NCBI GenBank assembly: GCA_030770545.1
Contig: CM061100.1
Span: forward strand, 14,686,501 to 14,750,500
Direction: 5' to 3'
Origin: Macropodus opercularis
Taxonomy: Eukaryota; Chordata; Actinopteri; Anabantiformes; Osphronemidae
DNA length: 64,000 bases
This document shows positions 1 to 12,169 of this stretch, piece by piece (positions within the stretch are counted from its first letter, which is position 1; the number at the start of each line of letters is the position of its first letter). The notes beneath the pieces are model-generated. The model searched no databases. It was given only the letters and a program-made list of their open reading frames with translations, and was not told the origin of the DNA. The translations under genes were made by a program, and so were the position numbers.

Positions 1-2913
1 GACCAGCAGATTAAGAGCTACCAGGTGCTGTCCAACCCCTACACCTGGTTCACCATGGAGGCACTGGAAGAAACCTGGAGGAATCTGCAGAAGATCATCA
101 AGGTCTCCACGTTTAGTTTGTGAATACTGTGATGCACATGTATTTAAAGCTGTTGTCATTGTCTTCGTCTGCTCTGAGCTGAAACACCGCTGTTCCCTCT
201 TCACATTCACTTTTACTCTGCAGTGTCTTAACCTGGGATTCAGTCAATTAGGAGAAAGTTGTGCTTACTCTGCTGTTGTCTGTGCTTCGAGTGCAGGAGC
301 GAGAACTGGAGCTGCAGAAAGAGCAGAGGAGGCAGGAAGAAAACGACAAGTTGCGTCAGGAGTTTGCGCAGCACGCTAACGCTTTCCACCAGTGGCTGCA
401 GGAGACCAGGTAGACGAAGCTGCAGTTCTAGTGAAAATGGCGCCACAGGCCTGTCAGGTTTGGTGGATGTGCAGCGGTGACACTGGTGCACATGCTAAGA
501 GACAGTATTACCACATCGTGAGTAGTAAGAGAGTAATGGAAAAAATGGGTCAGAGAGCTGGCGAGCAAAGTAGCGTAGCGTCTGAAAAGCATGTGGCACA
601 ACAGAACATATGACAGAGTAATATCAGACACTCAAGACGTTTCCCTACTTCATTACACATAATGACAAGGATGCAAAACCGACCTTAAATCACCTCAGGT
701 CAAAGTTAATGAACCTTAAAACTTTTACATTTAAAAAACGCATACATACAATGGCAGCAGTTTTATTTCTCATCCCTAGTTATGACACCAGTGAGAATGT
801 TTAAACGTCTGCGTCATTAGAGATTGTTCAGCCTGTTATCGTTGCGTTGTGGTCTCCTGGTTTTAATACGTATCTGTTTCTCTCTCTCCATCCCCATCTC
901 TCCCCCTTCCTCCTCCTTCTTCTTCTTTGTGCAGGACGTACCTTCTGGATGGGTTAATATCACTTTTCTTATCAGATATCTGCGTGTTTGATTGTGCTTG
1001 TGTGGTGGTAAATGCAGATGTGATGATGGTAGTGAACGCTTAACCTGTGAAATGGGTGTTGTTCTTGAAGGGTGGGTGCAAACCATACGTTTCCATATGC
1101 AGAATGATTCTTTTTCTGGAACACCCTCTTGCGTTCTCTCTCTGTTGTCTGATGTTTAACCTGTGGTCCTCCCTCCTCCCCATCCCAGCATAGCCTATCG
1201 AAGGGTTATCTGTGTCTATCAGTACCAAGTTGGTGATGATCTTTCTGGAAGGTCAACCTCTTGCTGTCTTTTTTTGTTTGTGCTTTTGCTTTTCCTGAGC
1301 CGTGCAGTGTGTGGGTTGCTGCCTCACGCTCCTCAGTCACCTCCGGTGTCCTCTGTCCTAACCTGTCTCCAAAGTCAAAGCCCCAGGCTGCAGCCAGCAC
1401 TGCTCAACCAGCAGAGTGCCTTTGGTTACTGCGTGTACTTCAGGGATAGAAACCACTAACGCTCCCCATGTGCATGCACACACGTTCTTAAAGGAACAAC
1501 AGTAGGATTTGGCCTGTGTCTTCAGGATGCACCATTACAATCAGCTTCTGTGTGCAGTAGCCCTAACGTTGCATGGTTTTGGGGACGCTGGTAGATCGTT
1601 GGTGTGAATTCAGCTCCACGTGGAGTAATTGTTATAGTATGGACACATTAACTATAAAACCAGACGCCTCTAAACACTAATTATAACTTGGAAGAGTGGA
1701 TGTTTAACATTTCTGTTGGTGTCAGGTCGTGTATGGTGGAAGAGTCTGGTACCTTGGAGTCGCAGCTGGAGGCCACCAAGGTAAAGATTACTGTTGTAAA
1801 TGGTTGTTGACAGCTGGACATGTGGTGAAAAACCAACAATGAGTCAGTTGAAGCGAGACGCCACCAGTTGAGTTTGGTGTGTGTGCGTGCAGCGTAAGCA
1901 CCAGGAGATCCGGGCCATGCGCAGCCAGCTGAAGAAGATTGAAGACTTAGGAGCTGCCATGGAGGAGGCACTGATCTTGGACAACAAGTACACAGAGCAC
2001 AGCACAGTGGGCTTGGCCCAGCAGTGGGACCAACTGGACCAACTAGGAATGAGAATGCAGCATAACCTGGAGCAGCAGATTCAGGCCAGGTACACACCAA
2101 CATGATGAGTTGGTCTGGAATACAAGCACGTTTTCACTGCCATACTCGACACAGACAACGCTGATGTTAGAAGCAAACCTTGTGTTCATGCTGCTTCGTC
2201 TCACAGGAACACCACTGGAGTGACGGAGGAGGCTCTGAAGGAGTTCAGCATGATGTTCAAGTGAGTAACACTGACCTGTCTTCGTCATGACGTTTCTGCA
2301 TTGGACTCACATCCCTCTGTTCTCCTGTTTCTTTGCAGGCACTTTGACAAGGAGAAGTCCGGTCGTCTAAACCACCAGGAGTTTAAGTCGTGTCTGCGCT
2401 CCCTGGGCTACGACCTGCCCATGGTGGAAGAAGGAGAACCTGATCCTGAGTTTGAAGCCATACTAGACACAGTGGACCCCAACAGGTCTGTCAAGTGTTG
2501 AAGGTATCGATCAAACGGTCTGTCTGGGTTCTAATGTCTGAACACTCTGTCTGCAGGGACGGCAATGTGTCGTTGCAGGAGTACATGGCGTTCATGATCA
2601 GCCGTGAGACCGAGAACGTCAAGTCCAGCGAGGAGATCGAGAGCGCTTTCCGAGCCCTCAGTACCGAGAACAAACCCTACGTCACTAAAGAAGAGCTCTA
2701 CCAGGTGGGATGTGTTGGCTGCTGACTCGCATTCAGTTTCAAGCTCATCTCTTTATGTGCATCTAACTGGCCTTCTCTTCCTTCCAGAACCTGACCAAGG
2801 AGCAGGCGGACTACTGTCTCTCACACATGAAACCCTACCTCGACAGTAAGGGCCGTGAGCTGCCATCAGCTTTCGACTTCGTCGAATTTACCCGTTCGCT
2901 CTTCGTCAACTAG
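1..2913 (+). CDS. sptan1: Alpha-II spectrin (non-erythroid spectrin alpha chain), 3' end only
   Basis: C-terminal part of the actin-crosslinking spectrin alpha chain of the submembrane skeleton; the 5' part lies left of the window. Exons: 1-102, 297-409, 935-952, 1726-1780, 1893-2089, 2207-2260, 2339-2485, 2557-2704, 2788-2913 (TAG), all with GT-AG borders and consistent phases. The reading starts in the last spectrin repeat (FTMEALEETWRNLQKIIK), which pairs with beta spectrin, and runs into the calmodulin-like domain. EF-hand 1 follows EFSMMFKHFDKEKSGRLNHQ and EF-hand 2 is in DPNRDGNVSLQEYM, followed by the second EF pair and the end TRSLFVN. Near-identity to remembered vertebrate SPTAN1 makes the call secure. 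An 18-nt exon (935-952) is listed separately. The gene converges on dync2i2. Confidence 0.97.
935..952 (+). other. sptan1: 18-nt microexon of sptan1 (6-residue insert)
   Basis: A polypyrimidine tract ending in CAG precedes 18 nt coding TYLLDG-type residues, and a GT follows. Phase is 2-in and 2-out, so both inclusion and skipping keep frame (AG|G joins either exon). Known alpha-II spectrin isoforms differ by a 6-residue insert in the last repeat, and I infer that this is that exon. Confidence 0.85.
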
Positions 2914-3160
2914 TAGCACGACTGCCAGTGACCAACCCGGACACGTTTTCCCCGCATACATTTGAGCACATGCTGAAACTGCATGATTGTTGCACTAGGA
3001 ATAATCACTAATAGCTTTCTGTTACGTATTACCTGGCTCTACCCTTAAACTCTGCTTCTCCTAGTATAGTGACTGTCTCCATTTAAATGTGTTTTAGCTT
3101 GTGCTTTTAATAATTAGGACAACAGAACAACGATCTTCTGAAAAATTTGCTGTGTGCTTT

Positions 3161-3166
3161 AATAAA
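3161..3166 (+). terminator. sptan1: sptan1 polyadenylation signal AATAAA
   Basis: Canonical hexamer about 250 nt after the sptan1 stop. It faces the opposite-strand signal of dync2i2 only 40 nt away. Confidence 0.8.
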
Positions 3167-3206
3167 CGCTACTGGTTAGAACTGGAAGCCTCCACACTCA
3201 TCTTCA

Positions 3207-3212
3207 TTTATT
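3207..3212 (-). terminator. dync2i2: dync2i2 polyadenylation signal AATAAA (reads TTTATT on +)
   Basis: Canonical hexamer on the minus strand, only 34 nt after the dync2i2 stop codon, giving a very short 3' UTR. Cleavage would fall inside or next to the sptan1 3' end. Confidence 0.7.
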
Positions 3213-3245
3213 TCTTCCTATACAGCATCTGTTCCAGGTGACGTG

Positions 3246-6180
3246 TCATTCTGTCACCTGATTAGCTATCTGCTCCAGCTGGCTGCTCTCTCTGGGGCTC
3301 TGCTCCGTTAAGTTGGTGCTCAGGTGCCAAACGGTAACTGTTCCATTTGTCTTCCCCTCTGCCAAGAGGTTAGGATTCTGACAATTGAAAGCCAAACAAG
3401 TCACAGCTTGACCTACACCTTCCTGACTGAGGGTGGCAACTGGCCTCAGGGACCTGCAGCCCAGGTCAAATATCTGCACCTCACCTGTGAAAGAAAGGCA
3501 ACAGGTTTTAGAGGACGCTAAACAGTGGCACCAGCTCTTCACTGGGTCACATACATTATGTCATCAAAAGTATCAGGACACCTGCTCTACTCATGAAGCT
3601 CAGTGGCAGCCCAGTCTACAAAGAGCTGGTCCACCTGTTACAGCTGTAATCACTTCAAGAGCGTTTGAGGCCTGGTTCGAATTCATCTCTAAGCGACCAA
3701 TTCTTTCACAAATGTTTGGAGAAGCAGTTTGATGCCTGATGGAAGTAGAATTCCCAATAATAAGGAGATCACACTTACGACCCAGAGAACTGCATGTGAA
3801 GTCATTTTCTTGTCATTCAAGCACATTTCACACCCAGTGTAACAAATGTCATCATTTAAACCATCCACGCTCATGATGCACCTTCTCCTGTGGCTGCGGC
3901 AAACACGAGGGGCCTAGTGGGAGACCACTGCACCTGAAACACGTAGGAGTCTGAAACCCTGAGAGACACCAGAGGACCGGCCTGCAGCAGCGAGTGCAGG
4001 TGGGCCAGACCATCTGTCCCTGCACAGATGAACAAGTTCCTGCAGACAAACCGCTTCAGTCAGGATAAAGTCACTGCTGGGTTGGTATGATGATGTGTTC
4101 GGTCTGTGTGGCATCGTCACCTGTGGAAAGGGGAGCAGTGTATGGAATGGACCGGCCCGCCGCTGGCTCTGAATGAGAACACTGCTGGGGCTCTGAGAGG
4201 AACACTCAGGCCCTCGCAGGGGGCAGCAGCGAGAGCCTTAGAGGAGAAGGAGCATCGGAGCAGCAGTCCTCCCTCAGAGCCCACCAGGAAGGTGTCGCTG
4301 TCCCAGGGAGACAAAGCCAGAGAGGTCACGCCAACCACGCTGCTGCCTCGGGCCTGTGGGGACACAGCAAGTCCACACTCATTCCAGTTAAGCAATTCAG
4401 ACTCTGAGCTAAGAACACGTTTTAGAAATAGAAGTAAACTAAGCAAAGTAACGTGGTCTGATGTCTGATTCCAGCGTTACTGCTCACCTTGAAGCTGCTG
4501 CTGTGTGGAACCTGCTGATGTACTAAAGCGTAGGCAGCATCCAGGACCAACCTGCCCTGGTCAGAGTCCACCACCCACAGTAGCACTCTTCCTCCTGAGC
4601 TGGCGCTCAGCACCCCAAACTCTCCTTTCTTCTGCAGGGGTACCCAGGCAACCTGCACACACACACAAAATCCACCCATCAGGACAACGAACAATGACGG
4701 AGAACCACATGGGAATCCTATGGACTGGACAGGACACCGCTGCTCACCTCGTAAACGGGCTCCCTGTGACTGTCCGTCGACATACCAGTTACAGCCAGCA
4801 CAGGGTCCAGGGTCTGACTGGTGTCCCAGACCACCACCTCTCCACTGTAGAGACCCCCTGCCCCACAGTAACACACAAATCACAATGACCCTCACATTAC
4901 TGAGTCTAATCTCTAACTGAAAACGTTCATTACGTCAAACACGTGAGCCACGTTATGCCAAAATAAATCTAAAGCCTTAAGAACTATAGGATTAACATAG
5001 ACTTTAATTTAAAAACAATGATCGAAAGCTTGAACCGTCCTATCGACACTCCCCTACTGGAGGTGACGGTTTTAGGGTTGAAGCTGGAAGCTTACCTGCG
5101 ATGAGGGCTGGCTGGCGTGGGTGACAGCACAGAGCAGTGACTGCAGTGTGAACATCTATGACCAGATCAGCCTGTTTGGGGTTCAGGCATCGACTGTTCA
5201 GATTCCACAGGCAAACACATGATCTCTCTGTGCTCCAAGACCCATCGTCAATCCTGCTCCAAAAAGCAAAGGCACCCACGCTGAGAAGCCACTCACCCAG
5301 TTTGCTAGTTACTTAGCACTGAGTCGAAAACAAAAGGCCGCAAGGCGAGAGGCACCAGTTTCAGGTACAACACACTAACTTACCGGCCATAAGCACAGGT
5401 AACAACCGAACCTGTACAACTCCAACACACACTTGTCACATGAAGACCTTGCTCTTGAGCATCAGGATGCTGAAGACAATACAGGCGTGAAACCTACAAC
5501 CACAGAGGCGCAGAGTGAGTCACAGACTAAATCACAGACTGAGGCAGAGTGAGTCACAGACTGAGTCACAGACTGAGGCAGAGACTGAGGCACAGCGCTC
5601 TCTGCCCAGTAAAGTGAACCGTCTACTTACCAGCTGACTGGGATCAGCCCAGTTCGCCCGGAAGCCACTGAAGGCGTGACTCCTTCCATTCTTCGCCAGC
5701 TCTCTGACCACCGTGTCCTCCACCCTCTGCAGGAAGGCTCTGAGGCCCGGCGCCTCTGTCTGGTCGCTGGCTGCTTGGAAGAGCTGCTCCGTGGCCTGGT
5801 CTGTGAGCTCGGTCTGAGAACAGCCGACGGTCCTGGACGTGGTCTGGGTCCCTGACTCGGCCCAGTGCACGGCCCTGGTCTGACAGCCTCTCTGCAACAG
5901 ACAAGTTATATGGGACGATATGCAAATGTGACGCTGATGGTTATGTTGCCATCATCCAGGAAAGAAGCGGCGGCTGGTTTGACTCGTTTTCTGTCGTGGT
6001 GGACGTTAGCCGGTTAGCCTAGCACGCTACGCTAACTACTGGTGGTGCATCTTTGGCAGCTACACGCAACAAGCTAACGCTCCTGCTGCAACGTACCGAC
6101 TCCTGCGCCGCCTGCTGGGTTTCCCTCCACAGTGACTGGACGCCCAGTGGGTCCAGGACTTCGTCCGTAAAACTAGTCAT
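3246..6180 (-). CDS. dync2i2: Cytoplasmic dynein-2 intermediate chain 2 (WDR34)
   Basis: WD40 intermediate chain of dynein-2, the retrograde intraflagellar-transport motor of cilia. Exons in transcript order: 6180-6097, 5891-5631, 5493-5384, 5253-5096, 4857-4748, 4652-4488, 4353-4121, 4039-3882, 3484-3246 (TGA). They sum to 506 codons (505 aa; human about 536). The start is the ATG at 6180, giving MTSFTDEVLDPLGVQSLW; the upstream in-frame codon is TTG, not ATG. Exon 2 carries three QT motifs (GCQTR, GTQTT, CSQTE) like those that bind the LC8/TCTEX light chains in the human protein, then LRAFLQRVEDTVVRELAKN. Later exons give the beta-propeller, for example GGLYSGEVVVWD, WSPTRPLVFAAATGEG and GKTNGTVTVWHLSTNLTEQ. 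Same strand as set, tail-to-tail with sptan1. Confidence 0.95.
3545..3790. mobile_element. Possible fossil DNA-transposon fragment in dync2i2 intron 8
   Basis: The segment holds phrases such as CATCAAAAGTATCAGGACAC and CTGTAATCACTTCAAGAGCG that resemble ends of common teleost cut-and-paste elements. No coding capacity or clear inverted ends are visible, so this is a family-resemblance call only. Confidence 0.3.
5509..5596. repeat. Short tandem array in dync2i2 intron 2
   Basis: Repeats of CACAGACTGAG/GGCAGAGTGAG-like 10-12 nt units, slightly diverged, between exons 2 and 3 (minus strand). Confidence 0.8.
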
Positions 6181-6717
6181 TAGCCTCCTTTGGCTCCGGA
6201 TCAACAGATCCCAGGTAACTGCAGCAGGACGCGGGTTAACGCGTGTCTTGCATGTGGACTCGTCCGTGGTCCTTGTTTTCCCAGAGTCTGGACGCTGGGG
6301 CCGTTTCCTGGCGTTGCCAGGTTACCGACCGGAAGTCGCCGTCGAGCGTGTCCGACAGTAGTTTAGTAAGCTCGGAGTTAAAACCGAGCGGCCTCCGTAG
6401 CTTGAGTGATAACCAGGCGCTGAACTCAGCCACGAGTTGTAACAAAGCCCGTTTACCAACCAGCAGCGTTAAATAACGCGGTCGAACCGACGTTAGCACA
6501 CGTTTACCTTCCACCAGCCTTTACCCCCTTCTGACCTGCTGGACCGGGCCCGGTCCGTCGCAGGGCGTCACACCAACCAGTCTCCGGTTCAGTGTTAAGT
6601 TATTGCTCTAAAGCAGAAGCACTGGACTCTAACGGTTCCACTCCCAACACAAATGTCAAACGAAGCTTTTTATAAAAACATTTCAGACCGTTTGTGGGTG
6701 CCTGAAAAACAATATAA
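6181..6717 (-). promoter_or_regulatory. dync2i2: dync2i2 5' flank; gap to set 3' end
   Basis: The only upstream space for dync2i2, lying between its ATG and the set polyadenylation signal. It holds an X-box (6313-6325) and an ETS-type CCGGAAGT (6329-6336). No further ORF with coding character is seen. Confidence 0.6.
6313..6325 (-). promoter_or_regulatory. RFX X-box (ciliary promoter element)
   Basis: On the minus strand this reads GTAACC-T-GGCAAC, an exact match to the X-box consensus GTNRCC N(0-3) RGYAAC bound by RFX factors. It lies 133 nt upstream of the dync2i2 ATG, in the position typical of ciliary genes. The match is seen; function is inferred. Confidence 0.7.
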
Positions 6718-6723
6718 TTTATT
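6718..6723 (-). terminator. set: set polyadenylation signal AATAAA
   Basis: TTTATT on the plus strand, about 685 nt downstream of the set stop, defining a 3' UTR of roughly 0.7 kb (about 6700-7406) without other coding content. Confidence 0.65.
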
Positions 6724-7406
6724 TAACATGTCCAGAGCTGGTGTCAAAGCCCTTCTGCCTCCCCAGTAAAGTGTACAATAAAGGTTCTTACCAAGATACA
6801 TATATTGCCCAAAAACATTTACAACAGGTGAAATGATCAAGCTGGTGCTTTCAATCAGTTCCACTAGTACAATAAGTCACAAAAATGCAACTTCTAATAA
6901 CCCTTAGTACCCCGCACCACTGGATATATTACAGTATACATTTGATATAAAAGTGGCTAAGGATCCTATGATTAAGATATCACTGCACCATGGCTTATTT
7001 TATTGAACTCACAACTCCAACAGAAACTGTTGCTTCATATCTTACATAGAAATTGCTATTGTACGTATTTAAACTCTACGTAGGACGACGTGCAGAATGC
7101 TACAATTATTTTTTTCCTTTTCCATGTCTGGGGAGATGTAGAGAAACAAGGACAGGTGAGACCTTCCAAAGAGCCACCGAGCACCGGCGTAGCCTGGGGC
7201 TCTTTAGCGACGGCGTCATGGACGGACCTTGGCTGCAGAGGAAGTGGACGGACAGGCCGACGACACAGAATTTTTTTGTTGAATTTTTTTCTTCTTTTTT
7301 TAAACAAACCCCACCCCCACAAAAAAAACCAAACTAAAGATTTTGTTCCCATGGGTTGCAGGATGATCACAGAGGGAGCACTGGGAAAAGGTGTTTGCTA
7401 AAATAT

Positions 7407-10440
<3,034 letters not shown>

Positions 10441-10670
10441 GGTTCGAGTCTGGCGCAACTCTTTAGTCTCCAGCTGTAGAACTGCTCTGAGGGATAAAAG
10501 TTACTTCCACCGAACAGTGCGTGTCCCGAAGCCCGCGACAAGACGCGACGAGCGCAGCTTCACACTTGTTTCTTTTTGCGCCTCCCGGTTGATGAACACA
10601 TGTGCAGAGCGCTGCTGCCCCCGCCTGGCCGGAGTACAACACGGCAGCTGGACGCACCGAGGCGGAGCCA

Positions 10671-10747
10671 GGGACCGAGCCCGGCGGAGGGACCGACCGG
10701 GCGGAGGGACCGACCGGGCGGAGAGACCGAGCCCGGCGGAGGGACGG
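10671..10747. repeat. GC-rich tandem array, unit about 17 nt
   Basis: Four to five copies of a GGAGGGACCGACCGGGC-like unit, with GAGCCCGGC variants at the edges, about 230 nt upstream of the set ATG. Confidence 0.85.
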
Positions 10748-11542
10748 GGTTACTTGACCCTATGACCTTGCAAACCAACAGTTGCTCATACAGGCTCACA
10801 GATGTTTCACTGGCCACATGGTACAAAAACAATATTTCTGTGTTGATGTGTAAAGGCATATAAAACCGTGGAGTGAAATGCTTTAGTGAACCTGCATCCA
10901 TTGACAAAAACAATCTAAAGCAAAAGCAACAAAAATAAAGAGAATGTATAACGAAGCAACGAAGTTTCAAAATACTACGGGCTGTTCCTCATCCTCTCCT
11001 TCCTAGTCCTCAGCCGGACGTGCTGGCCGGGTGCAGGTTGCGCTGTTTCTGCTTCTTCTTTCTTTCTCAGCGTGGCTGTGCTGCAAGCTAGGACGGATGG
11101 TTCTGACTGACGGACCAAGACTATAAGTTCTTTCTTTGTGCAGCGTCCCAGCCAGGCGGCGATGCTCCCTCACAAGCTGCCCTCACTGGTGCAGGTGTCA
11201 AAGTTCTTGAGCACCTTGGATGAGGATCTTAAAATGTAGGCACAGACTGTCTGACTGTGTTCTGACTGTGACATGGTCTCTCCCAGGTATCTGAAACCTC
11301 AGAACCTCTGAGGACACAGGTGGTGTGAGAAGGTCCTGATTCCTGGTGAAGTCCAGTCGGTCCAGTCAGTTTGTTCAGACGTTCAGCAGGCGGTTCCTCC
11401 AGAGGGAGACCTTCCTCCTGTAGCTGTCTCAGAGTTGGCTGAAGTCAGTCCCATCATACACAAACGCTGCACACGAAGCAAAGTGAACGGAGACCAGTTC
11501 AACTTCCACTTTGCATGGTTTTATGACTTTATGAGCTAAGGC

Positions 11543-11566
11543 CACACACACACACACACACACACC
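11543..11566. repeat. (CA)n microsatellite
   Basis: Perfect CA run between set and pkn3. Confidence 0.95.
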
Positions 11567-11819
11567 CATAAACAAACACACTACCTCAGAGCTCTGGGTG
11601 GGGGCCGGTAACCTCCATGTGTGACATATGGTTAACATGACAAAGTGGCAAAGATAAAACTGAGGCTTGTTTTTCAGCAAAAGTGAAAACAGAAAATACA
11701 AAGTGAGATAGTGACGCAATCGATGTAAACTTTTAAAGCAAGATGAGACATTAATAAATAGCGGGCAGTTAAAGTGTTTTCTTCTGCAACGCAAAACCTC
11801 TGAGCATGTTTCACTTTAC

Positions 11820-11820
<1 letters not shown>

Positions 11821-11858
<38 letters not shown>

Positions 11859-11862
11859 CGCG
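11821..11862. repeat. (TG)15(CG)6 alternating purine-pyrimidine tract
   Basis: 42 nt of strict pyrimidine-purine alternation, 348 nt before the pkn3 ATG. Such tracts are the classical Z-DNA formers. Confidence 0.95.
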
Positions 11863-12003
11863 GTTCACCTGAACAGGTGCGTTGAAAACTTGAACGTGAT
11901 TGGCTGCTGCGCCTTTCGCCTGCTAATCGCTCCTCCGGCGACGGACGTTGGTTTCGTGTTAGCGCCTCTTCGAAGTCAGCTCGAACCGGGATTTGTTTCC
12001 ACC

Positions 12004-12030
12004 ATGAGCCGAACTCCGAGGACCCAGTGA
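12004..12030 (+). other. Upstream ORF in the probable pkn3 5' leader
   Basis: ATG in a strong context (CCACC before the ATG) opens eight codons (MSRTPRTQ) and a TGA, ending 139 nt before the pkn3 start. It is relevant only if transcription starts upstream of it, which is likely from the CCAAT position but unproven. Confidence 0.45.
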
Positions 12031-12169
12031 GCAGCTGGAGGACGCGGAATTTCACGCGCCGCTGTCGGTTAGCTTCGCCCGGGCTGCTCCTTCCGGACCA
12101 GTAGGAGCCCGTCAGCGGCCGAGGCGGACGTGGAGCCGTTGAGTGTCCAGCACCGAACCAACAGCCACC

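Larger units (their letters stand above)
10441..12169. promoter_or_regulatory. Divergent intergenic region between set (-) and pkn3 (+)
   Basis: 1.7 kb holding both 5' ends. The set side is GC-rich with a tandem array (10671-10747). The middle (about 10980-11520) shows nothing I recognise. The pkn3 side has CA and TG/CG tracts, an inverted CCAAT box (ATTGG at 11899-11903), a GC-rich 5' leader and a short upstream ORF (12004-12030). Confidence 0.6.
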
